Shown: in pieces, positions 1 through 5,046 of the stretch
How the letters are laid out: every line of letters begins with the position of its first letter
How positions within the stretch are numbered: position 1 is the first letter of the stretch
From: Gemmatimonadota bacterium
Lineage (GTDB): Bacteria; GCA-2686955
Direction of reading: 5' to 3'
DNA length: 5,046 nucleotides
Assembly: GCA_026991065.1 (NCBI GenBank)
Contig: JALXCG010000556.1
Coordinates: 1-5,046 of the forward strand
Notes under the pieces: generated by a model
Told to the model about the DNA's origin: nothing
The model's database searches: none
The model's input: only the letters and a program-made list of their open reading frames with translations
Position numbers and translations under genes: made by a program

Positions 1-1394
1 ACGCGGTCTTTTACCAGATCTTCCCGGAGCGGTTCGCCAACGGTGACCCGAGCAATGATCCGCCGGCGACTGAACCGTGGGGGAGTGTGCCGGGACACTA
101 CACCTACCAGGGCGGAGATCTCCGGGGGATCACGCAACACCTCGACTATCTGCAGGAGTTGGGGATCGACGCGCTCTATCTCAACCCAATCTTTGTCTCT
201 CCGTCCAACCACAAATACGATACCGCCGACTACACTCGGGTGGACCCCCATTTCGGGGGCGATGCAGCTTTCGACGAACTTCTGACGGCGCTCAAGAAGC
301 GCGACATGCGCATCCTTCTCGATGGTGTCTTCAACCACACCGGCAATCTCCATCCAGCGTTCCAAGATCTGCGCCGCCGGGGTCCCGAATCCGATTTCGC
401 CGACTGGTACCAAGTTCGCGGGTTCCCCGTCGCCAGCCCGGAAGCTCCGAATTACGCAGCGTGGAACGGCTATGGGCACTTGCCGGAGCTTTGCACTTGG
501 AATCCGGAGGTGCGCAGGTTTCTTTTCGACATCGCCGCGCGCTGGATTCGTCGCGGCATTGACGGCTGGCGACTCGACGCCGCGGAACAAGTGGAGCACG
601 AATTCTGGCGCGAGTTCCGCGATCGGGCGCGGGCAGCCGGGGCGGCAACCGGCAATGAGCCCTATCTGCTGGGAGAGATCTGGGGAGACGCACGTCCCTG
701 GTTGGACGGAGAGCAGTTTGACGGCGTCACCAACTATCAGTTGCGGGTCGCTTGCGTGGATTTCTTCGCCAAGGAGAGCATCGATGCCGCCGCCTTTGCC
801 GAGCGCTTGCAGACTCTTCTGCGTCGTCACCCCAAGGTGGTCACAGAGTCGATGGTCAACCTGCTCGGCAGCCACGATACACCGCGTTGGCGTACAGTCT
901 GCGGAGAGCGCGCCGCCCGTGCCCGCCTCGGGACTGCTTTTCTGCTGACCTGGCCGGGTGCGCCGCTCATCTACTACGGAGATGAGATCGGCATGTCTGG
1001 TGGGCCCGACCCCGGGAATCGCGCCGCCTTCGACTGGCGGGCCGTTTTTGGGGAGCAGCCACAGTTGCGCTGGGTGCGCCGCGTCATTCAGGTCCGCCAC
1101 AGCACGCCCGCGCTGCGCGACGGCTTGGTGCGAATCGCTTTTGCGGAGAGCGGGGGTGGATTGCTCTATATGGAGCGGAGCGCGCTGGGAGAACCCGTCG
1201 GGGTGGTACTCAATCGGGGTTGTGAACGGCGGAACCTGCGCCTGCCGAGTCAACTCCCGGCGGGCCGCTGGTGGGATGCGATCAGCGGGGTTCCCGCCCG
1301 CGTCGAAGCGGGGGTACTCTCAATCGCAACACTCGGTGAAGACCAGCTTCTGGTTCTCCGCCGGCAGCCTTCGCCGATGCGCCGGGAGCGATAG
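1..1394 (+). CDS. Alpha-amylase family (GH13) glycoside hydrolase, 5'-truncated
   Basis: This is the C-terminal 463 residues of a GH13 enzyme that hydrolyses alpha-glucans such as maltodextrins, cyclodextrins or pullulan. The reading frame is open from base 3, so the start lies upstream. Numbering from base 3, the visible part opens with AVFYQIFPERFANGDPSNDP, typical of the neopullulanase/cyclomaltodextrinase-like branch. All four GH13 motifs are present: DGVFNH (residues 107-112), GWRLDAAEQ with the nucleophile Asp192, GEIWGD with the acid/base Glu225, and SHDT with His291 and the transition-state Asp292. A further conserved stretch, APLIYYGDEIGM, follows. After the barrel a short beta-domain of about 100 residues ends at TAG 1392-1394. 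The catalytic machinery is intact, so an active enzyme is expected. Any N-terminal starch-binding domain or signal peptide would lie outside the window, so location and exact substrate cannot be set. The permease gene follows after 55 nt. Confidence 0.95.
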   Translation, partial: AVFYQIFPERFANGDPSNDPPATEPWGSVPGHYTYQGGDLRGITQHLDYLQELGIDALYLNPIFVSPSNHKYDTADYTRVDPHFGGDAAFDELLTALKKRDMRILLDGVFNHTGNLHPAFQDLRRRGPESDFADWYQVRGFPVASPEAPNYAAWNGYGHLPELCTWNPEVRRFLFDIAARWIRRGIDGWRLDAAEQVEHEFWREFRDRARAAGAATGNEPYLLGEIWGDARPWLDGEQFDGVTNYQLRVACVDFFAKESIDAAAFAERLQTLLRRHPKVVTESMVNLLGSHDTPRWRTVCGERAARARLGTAFLLTWPGAPLIYYGDEIGMSGGPDPGNRAAFDWRAVFGEQPQLRWVRRVIQVRHSTPALRDGLVRIAFAESGGGLLYMERSALGEPVGVVLNRGCERRNLRLPSQLPAGRWWDAISGVPARVEAGVLSIATLGEDQLLVLRRQPSPMRRER

Positions 1395-1436
1395 GGGAGG
1401 CGCCTGCGGGCGCTTCCGCTCGGTTCGTTCCCCCTA
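1392..1436 (+). other. Nested stem-loop in the amylase-permease gap
   Basis: The 55-nt gap can fold into two nested stems. An outer perfect 6-bp stem pairs TAGGGG (1392-1397, including the amylase stop codon) with CCCCTA (1431-1436). An inner hairpin pairs AGGCGCC (1398-1404) with GGCGCTT (1409-1415) around a TGCG loop, with one G-T wobble. The structure ends one base before the Shine-Dalgarno of the permease gene. There is no T-run after either stem, so it is not a classical intrinsic terminator. It could be an attenuator, a processing or stability element, or chance pairing in GC-rich DNA. Confidence 0.35.
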
Positions 1437-1437
1437 T

Positions 1438-1441
1438 GGAG
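1438..1441 (+). promoter_or_regulatory. Ribosome binding site of the purine permease gene
   Basis: GGAG lies 8 nt before ATG 1450. It decides the start: the same frame is open far upstream (to 958 and inside the amylase gene), but that extension is only an alternate-frame reading of the amylase and has no permease-like sequence. Confidence 0.7.
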
Positions 1442-1449
1442 CGACATTC

Positions 1450-2739
1450 ATGCTGGAACGATATTTCCACATTCGCGCCCAGGGCAGCACCCCCGCGCGG
1501 GAGGTGCTCGCCGCCCTGACCACGTTCCTGACGATGGTCTATATCATCTTCGTCAATCCCCAGATGCTGGCCCGTGCCGGCATCGATTCAGGCGCGGTAT
1601 TCGTGGCGACCTGCCTGGCCGCGGCGTGTGGATCCATCATCATGGGGGTGTGGGCCAACTACCCGATCGCATTGGCGCCCGGCATGGGCCTGAACGCCTA
1701 TTTCACGTTCGGAGTGGTGTTGGGAATGGGGCACCCCTGGCAGATTGCACTCGGTGCGGTCTTCATCTCCGGTTGCCTCTTTACCCTGCTCTCGCTTTCC
1801 CGCCTGCGCGAAAAACTCATCGACGCGATTCCGGCGACCCTCAAGTTCGCCACCTCCGCCGGCATCGGCTTTCTCCTGGCTTTTCTCGCACTCAAGTCCG
1901 CTGGCGTGATTGTGGATTCGCCGGCCACGCTTCTCAGCCTCGGCGATCTGCGACAAACCCCCACGCTGCTTGCCGGCGGAGGGTTCGTGCTGATTGCAGC
2001 GCTTGATGCCCGGCGTGTACCGGGCGCGGTAGTCTTGGGCATCATCGCGGTTGCCCTGGCCGGCGCCGGCCTCGGCGAGAACTCTTTCAACGGGATCTTT
2101 TCATTGCCGCCGAGTATCGCTCCGACTCTTCTCGCGATGGATCTGCGGGGCGCGCTGGACATCGGCTTGGTCACCATCGTTTTCTCTTTTCTATTTGTCG
2201 ACCTCTTCGATACGGCCGGAACGCTGATCGGGGTGGCTCAGACCGGCGGGTTGTTGGATGGCGCGGGGCGATTGCCGCGCATTGGGCGCGCGCTGCTGGC
2301 GGATAGCAGCGCGACAGTGGTCGGGGCGATGCTGGGAACCTCCACCACGACCAGTTACGTGGAAAGCTGCCTGGGCGTGCAGGCTGGGGGGCGCACCGGT
2401 TTGACCGCGGTAGTGGTCGGGTTGTTTTTTCTCTTGGCACTTTTTTTTGCCCCGCTGGCCAGTTCCGTACCGGAGTTCGCGACCGCTCCCGCGCTGCTTT
2501 ATGTTGCCTGTGCAATGAGCCGCAACCTGACTCACATCTGCTGGGATGATGCGACCGAAGCGGCACCGGCCCTGATCACCATCCTCGGCATCGCTCTCAC
2601 CCTCTCGATCGCGACCGGGATCGGCCTGGGTTTTCTCGCCCATGTCGCCATCAAGACGCTCGCCGGGCGACAACACCAAGTGACCGCCGGGAGTTGGTTG
2701 CTGGCTGCACTATTCGCGCTGCGATTTGCTCTGGTCTGA
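1450..2739 (+). CDS. AzgA-type purine permease (NCS2 / xanthine-uracil permease superfamily)
   Basis: This encodes a 429-residue inner-membrane proton symporter of the AzgA branch, which imports adenine or guanine/hypoxanthine. Length and hydrophobic pattern fit the family's usual 12-14 membrane segments. Family signatures run along the whole protein: REVLAALTTFLTMVYIIFVN near the N terminus, GMGLNAYFTFGVV (Asn82), IPATLKFATSAGIGFLLAF, VDLFDTAGTLIGVA (Asp251 and Asp254), LGTSTTTSYVES (Glu305), GGRTGLTAVVVG, and a late WDDATEAAPA. The Asp in the VDLFDT segment and the Glu in TSYVES correspond to the polar residues in the eighth and tenth helices that NCS2 carriers use for substrate and proton binding, so the protein should be functional. 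Adenine versus guanine/hypoxanthine preference cannot be told from these motifs. The short gap allows cotranscription with the amylase gene, but the two share no obvious pathway. Confidence 0.95.
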   Translation: MLERYFHIRAQGSTPAREVLAALTTFLTMVYIIFVNPQMLARAGIDSGAVFVATCLAAACGSIIMGVWANYPIALAPGMGLNAYFTFGVVLGMGHPWQIALGAVFISGCLFTLLSLSRLREKLIDAIPATLKFATSAGIGFLLAFLALKSAGVIVDSPATLLSLGDLRQTPTLLAGGGFVLIAALDARRVPGAVVLGIIAVALAGAGLGENSFNGIFSLPPSIAPTLLAMDLRGALDIGLVTIVFSFLFVDLFDTAGTLIGVAQTGGLLDGAGRLPRIGRALLADSSATVVGAMLGTSTTTSYVESCLGVQAGGRTGLTAVVVGLFFLLALFFAPLASSVPEFATAPALLYVACAMSRNLTHICWDDATEAAPALITILGIALTLSIATGIGLGFLAHVAIKTLAGRQHQVTAGSWLLAALFALRFALV

Positions 2740-2749
2740 GGGGGGCTCC

Positions 2750-2777
2750 TTGTCTTCCCGGGGCCTTGACCTATCAT
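2750..2777 (+). promoter_or_regulatory. Candidate sigma70-type promoter for the arsS operon
   Basis: TTGTCT (2750-2755) matches the -35 consensus at four of six bases. After a 16-nt spacer, TATCAT (2772-2777) matches the -10 consensus at five of six. Transcription would begin near 2784 and leave about 70 nt of leader before ATG 2857. Starting there would also exclude translation from ATG 2776. An alternative -35, TTGACC at 2766-2771, has no AT-rich -10 partner at the right distance. This is consensus matching only. Confidence 0.35.
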
Positions 2778-2820
2778 GCGCAGCGATCCCTGCGAGAGCG
2801 GAAAACGACTCTGCAACTCG

Positions 2821-2835
2821 CCCGCCGGTGGCGGG
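2821..2835 (+). other. Compact GC hairpin upstream of the arsS ribosome binding site
   Basis: CCCGCC (2821-2826) and GGCGGG (2830-2835) form a perfect six-GC-pair stem around a GGT triloop, extendable by a G-T wobble (2820/2836). It lies 12 nt before the Shine-Dalgarno and so leaves it free. No T-run follows, so termination is unlikely. It may protect or regulate the leader, or simply reflect GC-rich sequence. Confidence 0.4.
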
Positions 2836-2847
2836 TCGGAAGGCGAT

Positions 2848-2854
2848 GGAAGGA
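2848..2854 (+). promoter_or_regulatory. Shine-Dalgarno deciding the arsS start
   Basis: GGAAGGA is the best ribosome binding site in the leader. It is 5 nt before ATG 2860 and 2 nt before the adjacent in-frame ATG 2857, so initiation at 2860 is equally or more likely. The difference is one Met. The site argues against the upstream in-frame ATG at 2776. Confidence 0.65.
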
Positions 2855-2856
2855 CG

Positions 2857-3813
2857 ATGATGAATGCATTCGATGCGCGCGTAACACCGGTCTTGGAAGA
2901 GCAACTCCGCAGCATCGCGGTGGACACCATGCAATTGAATCTCGGACTGCGCTGCAACCAGGCATGCACCCATTGCCACGTCAGCGCGTCTCCCGCGCGA
3001 CGCGAGAGCATGCCGTGGCCGGTGATGTCGGCCGCGATCAAGGCCGCGCGGGTGCTGGGCTGCACTTTTTTCGATTTGACGGGTGGTGCCCCGGAGCTGA
3101 ACCCACACTTTCGCACTCTGGTCAGCAGCCTTCGAAGCGCGGGCTACGCGGTGCAGGTTCGCACCAACCTGACCGTTTTGCTGGAGCCCGGGAGCGCCGG
3201 GCTGGCCGAGTTCCTGCGGGCGGAACAGGTGCGCCTGGTGGCTTCGCTGCCCTGTTATCTCGAGGAGAACGTGGATCGTCAACGCGGCGCGGGGGTCTAC
3301 GCGCGCTCGATCGAAGCGATTCAGATGCTCAACGCCCTCGGCTACGGTGTGGATCCCGGCCTGGTTCTCAATTTGGTCTACAACCCCGGCGGCCCACTGC
3401 TTCCGGGCGAGCAAACCGCCCTGGAGACCGACTATCGGCACGAATTGCGGGAGCGCCATGGTCTGGCTTTTACGCGGCTACTGACCATCGCCAACATGCC
3501 GATTGGCAGGTTTCGTACGACGCTTTCAAGGGAACATGGGTTGGATTCCTATATGGAAGAGCTGCGGGACTCCTGGAATCCCACCACATTGGCCGGCTTG
3601 ATGTGTCGCTACCAACTGAGCATCGGCTGGGACGGCTCGCTCTACGACTGCGATTTCAATCTGGCACTGGGACTGAAACTCGATCAAGGCCTGCCGCGCA
3701 ACATCCTCGACTGTGACCCGCAGCTGCTGGTGCAGCGGCGTATTACTACCGGAGACCACTGTTTCGGGTGCACCGCCGGGCAAGGCTCATCCTGCGGCGG
3801 GGCACTGGCGTGA
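2857..3813 (+). CDS. arsS: Arsenosugar biosynthesis radical SAM protein ArsS (TIGR04167/DUF3641 type)
   Basis: This encodes a 318-residue radical SAM enzyme with a C-terminal Cys-rich domain. The [4Fe-4S]-SAM motif is CNQACTHC (Cys33, Cys37, Cys40), followed by the SAM-contacting LTGGAPELNP (about 74-83). Family-specific stretches follow: RTNLTVLLEPG, ASLPCYLEENVDRQRG (Cys133), LVLNLVYNPGG, NMPIGRF (from 213), MCRYQLSIGWDGSLYDCDFN (Cys250, Cys265), and the terminal HCFGCTAGQGSSCGG (Cys302, Cys305, Cys313). These suggest a second Fe-S cluster. In the arsenosugar pathway ArsS is thought to add the 5'-deoxyadenosyl group of SAM to dimethylated trivalent arsenic; that role here is inferred from family membership. 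Some family members carry selenocysteine in the C-terminal segment; here every such position is a Cys codon. The TGA stop overlaps the GTG start of the next gene, so the two are translationally coupled. Confidence 0.9.
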   Translation: MMNAFDARVTPVLEEQLRSIAVDTMQLNLGLRCNQACTHCHVSASPARRESMPWPVMSAAIKAARVLGCTFFDLTGGAPELNPHFRTLVSSLRSAGYAVQVRTNLTVLLEPGSAGLAEFLRAEQVRLVASLPCYLEENVDRQRGAGVYARSIEAIQMLNALGYGVDPGLVLNLVYNPGGPLLPGEQTALETDYRHELRERHGLAFTRLLTIANMPIGRFRTTLSREHGLDSYMEELRDSWNPTTLAGLMCRYQLSIGWDGSLYDCDFNLALGLKLDQGLPRNILDCDPQLLVQRRITTGDHCFGCTAGQGSSCGGALA

Positions 3814-4478
3814 TCCACTCCCACACCATCCACCAACACGGCGGAAAATCGGCCAACCTGCTGCTTCTCTTTACGCGCTGGCCCAGTCCCGGGCGGGTCA
3901 AGACCCGGCTCATTCCCGCGCTCGGCCCAGAGGGAGCGGCAGAGGTTCAGCGCCAACTCACCACCGCAGCGCTGCGCGTTGCGGATCTGCTCGAACGGAG
4001 AGGTGTGTGTCGCACCGAGGTCCACTTCGATGGAGGCGACGCGCACCTGATGCGTTCTCTCTTCGGTTGCGCGCGACACTACATCCCGCAGGAGCCGGGA
4101 GTTGATCTCGGCGGCCGCATGAGTGCCGCGTTCCGGCGTGCTTTTGCCTCCGGCGCTCAGCGGGTGGTGGTGATCGGCAGTGATTGTCCGGATCTGCGGG
4201 CGGAACTGGTGAACAAGGCCTTCGACCATCTGCGTAAGGCACCATTGGTAATCGGTCCGGCCCATGACGGCGGCTACTATCTACTGGGCATGCGGGAATA
4301 TCTTCCCAGCCTTTTTGAGGGGATCGACTGGGGCGGGGCAAGCGTGTGCCGCCAGACCCTCGAAAAAGCCCAAGCCGCAGGCGAGCAGTTCTCCACTCTC
4401 GAGCCCCTGTACGACGTCGATCGCCCCGAAGATTGGGCGTGTTGGCAACAGGGGCTGGGCGTGGGAGAGCGACGATGA
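3810..4478 (+). CDS. TIGR04282/DUF2064 family arsenosugar-associated glycosyltransferase
   Basis: This encodes a 222-residue cytoplasmic glycosyltransferase-like protein with a GT-A (nucleotide-sugar transferase) fold. Motifs in order are FTRWPSPGRVKTRLIPALG (21-39, nucleotide-binding loop with Lys31 and Arg33), GVDLGGRMSAAF, IGSDCPDL (Asp125, likely metal or nucleotide binding), GPAHDGGYYLLG (Asp153) and LYDVDRPED (Asp202, Asp204). These match the family once named 'rSAM/selenodomain-associated transferase 1', which occurs beside ArsS-type radical SAM genes, as here. It probably transfers a sugar or related group to the ArsS product; the substrate is unproven. I chose GTG 3810 because it overlaps the arsS stop as GTGA, a usual coupled start, with a weak GCGGGG (3797-3802) upstream; it leaves about 16 residues before the conserved core. 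A GTG at 3768 is in frame but lies deep inside arsS. The stop overlaps the next ATG by 4 nt. Confidence 0.88.
   Translation: MIHSHTIHQHGGKSANLLLLFTRWPSPGRVKTRLIPALGPEGAAEVQRQLTTAALRVADLLERRGVCRTEVHFDGGDAHLMRSLFGCARHYIPQEPGVDLGGRMSAAFRRAFASGAQRVVVIGSDCPDLRAELVNKAFDHLRKAPLVIGPAHDGGYYLLGMREYLPSLFEGIDWGGASVCRQTLEKAQAAGEQFSTLEPLYDVDRPEDWACWQQGLGVGERR
4463..4467 (+). promoter_or_regulatory. Ribosome binding site of the flavoprotein gene
   Basis: GGGAG lies 7 nt before ATG 4475, inside the end of the glycosyltransferase gene. It supports the ATGA-overlap start. This matters because the N-terminal segment so included carries the unusually placed FAD-binding motif. Confidence 0.65.
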
Positions 4479-5046
4479 CAATCTGGCAACGCTTTTTCTC
4501 CTGGCTCCAGGCGGGAGCCCCGACCGGCAGGCCCGAGCCAATCCCGGAGATCGACGGCAATGGGGCGACCCGCGTCCCCGGTCTCTATGTGGTCGGCGAT
4601 TTGACCGGAATTCCCTTGCTGACCCACGCGATAAAAAGTGGTACGGAAGTGATTCGGCACTTTCTGCGCGACCGTGAGTTCAACGAGAGTCAGCAGGCTT
4701 CCGGGCGGGACCGGAGTGTTGTCGACGTCGCAATTGTCGGCGCCGGGCCGGCCGGAGTCGCCGCCGCGATTGAGTGCCGCAAAGCCGGGCTCTCCTATCG
4801 TCTTCTGGAGGCATCCAACCACCCCTTTGCCACCATCGAGGGGTTCCCGCTGGGCAAGCCGATCCGCATCAAGTCGAAAAACGGTGCTGCGAAGTCTCTT
4901 CCACTGCGCCTGGATGACGGCACCCGGGAAACCCTGCTGAGGTCACTCCGCGATCAGTTCAAGGGTCAGCAGGTCGAGGTCACAACCGGTGCGCGCGTCG
5001 AGAGCGTAGTCGCCCGGGGTGACCTGCTCAGGGTTAAACACAGCGC
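4475..5046 (+). CDS. FAD/NAD(P)-binding oxidoreductase with N-terminal GD motif, 3'-truncated
   Basis: The first 190 residues of a flavoprotein are visible and the frame is open to the window end. Residues 33-63 read as the FAD-ribityl 'GD' segment of the thioredoxin reductase-like fold: RVPGLYVVGDLTGIPLLTHA, with Asp42. The dinucleotide-binding Rossmann motif comes only afterwards: VDVAIVGAGPAGVAAAIE (Gly89, Gly91, Gly94), ending in Glu112 of LLEAS, which would bind the adenosine ribose. In ordinary family members the GD segment is C-terminal, so this gene shows a permuted order. I recall related bacterial flavoproteins with a similar N terminus, so the order is probably a family trait rather than a rearrangement. 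No redox-active CxxC is seen in the visible part; the only Cys is residue 101. The ATGA overlap with the glycosyltransferase gene suggests a redox role in the same pathway, which is inference. Substrate and total length are unknown. Confidence 0.82.
   Translation, partial: MTIWQRFFSWLQAGAPTGRPEPIPEIDGNGATRVPGLYVVGDLTGIPLLTHAIKSGTEVIRHFLRDREFNESQQASGRDRSVVDVAIVGAGPAGVAAAIECRKAGLSYRLLEASNHPFATIEGFPLGKPIRIKSKNGAAKSLPLRLDDGTRETLLRSLRDQFKGQQVEVTTGARVESVVARGDLLRVKHS

Larger units (their letters stand above)
2740..2856 (+). other. 117-nt leader before the radical SAM operon
   Basis: This gap separates the permease stop from the radical SAM gene. It holds a candidate promoter, a GC-rich hairpin and a strong Shine-Dalgarno, listed separately. 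A weaker pairing, GGCTCC (2744-2749) with GGGGCC (2760-2765) and a 10-nt loop, overlaps the candidate -35 box and has only two T bases after it, so it is a poor terminator. The frame of the downstream gene is open back to ATG 2776, giving a 27-residue Gly/Ser-rich extension. That extension does not resemble the family and lacks its own convincing ribosome binding site, so I treat this region as untranslated. Confidence 0.5.

Noticed and set aside
958-1449. Long N-terminal extension of the permease reading frame into the amylase gene
   Set aside because: It is the out-of-frame reading of the conserved GH13 coding sequence, lacks permease-like sequence, and a good GGAG ribosome site precedes ATG 1450, where family similarity begins.
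2425-2448. T6 and T8 runs inside the permease gene as a terminator or programmed slippage site
   Set aside because: The frame continues without a break through strongly conserved family sequence on both sides, and no GC stem precedes the runs; they encode Phe/Leu of a membrane helix.
2744-2767. GGCTCC/GGGGCC stem after the permease stop as an intrinsic terminator
   Set aside because: It contains a wobble pair and a 10-nt loop and is followed by only two T bases, so it is too weak to call.
2776-2856. Alternative upstream start of the radical SAM gene, giving 27 extra residues
   Set aside because: The extra residues are Gly/Ser-rich and unlike the family, no good ribosome site precedes 2776, the ATG overlaps the candidate -10 box, and GGAAGGA lies just before ATG 2857/2860.
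2532-3459. Long minus-strand open frames opposite the permease and radical SAM genes
   Set aside because: They are shadow frames produced by GC-biased codon use, lack recognisable domains, and lie opposite well-conserved plus-strand genes.
3811-3813. TGA at the end of arsS as a selenocysteine codon
   Set aside because: The conserved C-terminal motif is complete before it, the sequence after it in frame is not family-like, and it overlaps the GTG start of the next gene in the usual coupled arrangement.

Overview
The window reads as GC-rich bacterial chromosome (roughly 60% GC or more by eye). All five recognisable genes lie on the plus strand with short gaps. The protein sequences look like those of high-GC Proteobacteria or deltaproteobacteria-like lineages, but nothing here fixes the taxon. 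No tRNA, rRNA, CRISPR array, insertion sequence or other mobile element was seen.

Layout. (1) Bases 1-1394: the 3' part of an alpha-amylase family (GH13) gene with all four classical GH13 motifs and catalytic residues intact; its 5' end lies outside the window. (2) 1450-2739: an AzgA-type (NCS2/xanthine-uracil superfamily) purine permease. The 55-nt gap before it can fold into a nested stem-loop. (3) 2740-2856: a 117-nt leader with a plausible sigma70-type promoter, a compact GC hairpin and a strong Shine-Dalgarno. (4) 2857-3813: a radical SAM protein with a C-terminal Cys-rich domain, matching the arsenosugar-biosynthesis family ArsS. (5) 3810-4478: a DUF2064/TIGR04282-type glycosyltransferase, the family that typically sits beside ArsS. 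(6) 4475 to beyond the window end: an FAD/NAD(P)-binding oxidoreductase whose FAD-site 'GD' motif precedes, rather than follows, its dinucleotide-binding Rossmann motif.

How they fit together. Genes 4-6 are joined by two 4-nt stop/start overlaps (GTGA, then ATGA), so they form a translationally coupled operon, probably transcribed from the 117-nt leader. The first two members point to arsenosugar-type organoarsenical synthesis: ArsS is thought to transfer the 5'-deoxyadenosyl group of SAM to dimethylated arsenic, and the glycosyltransferase to act on the sugar-bearing intermediate. No arsM-type methyltransferase is visible, so the pathway is not fully supported from this window alone. The flavoprotein is the least characterised member and the most interesting addition to the cassette. 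The amylase and the purine permease look like unrelated housekeeping or catabolic neighbours, although adenine release in arsenosugar assembly gives a speculative link to the permease.
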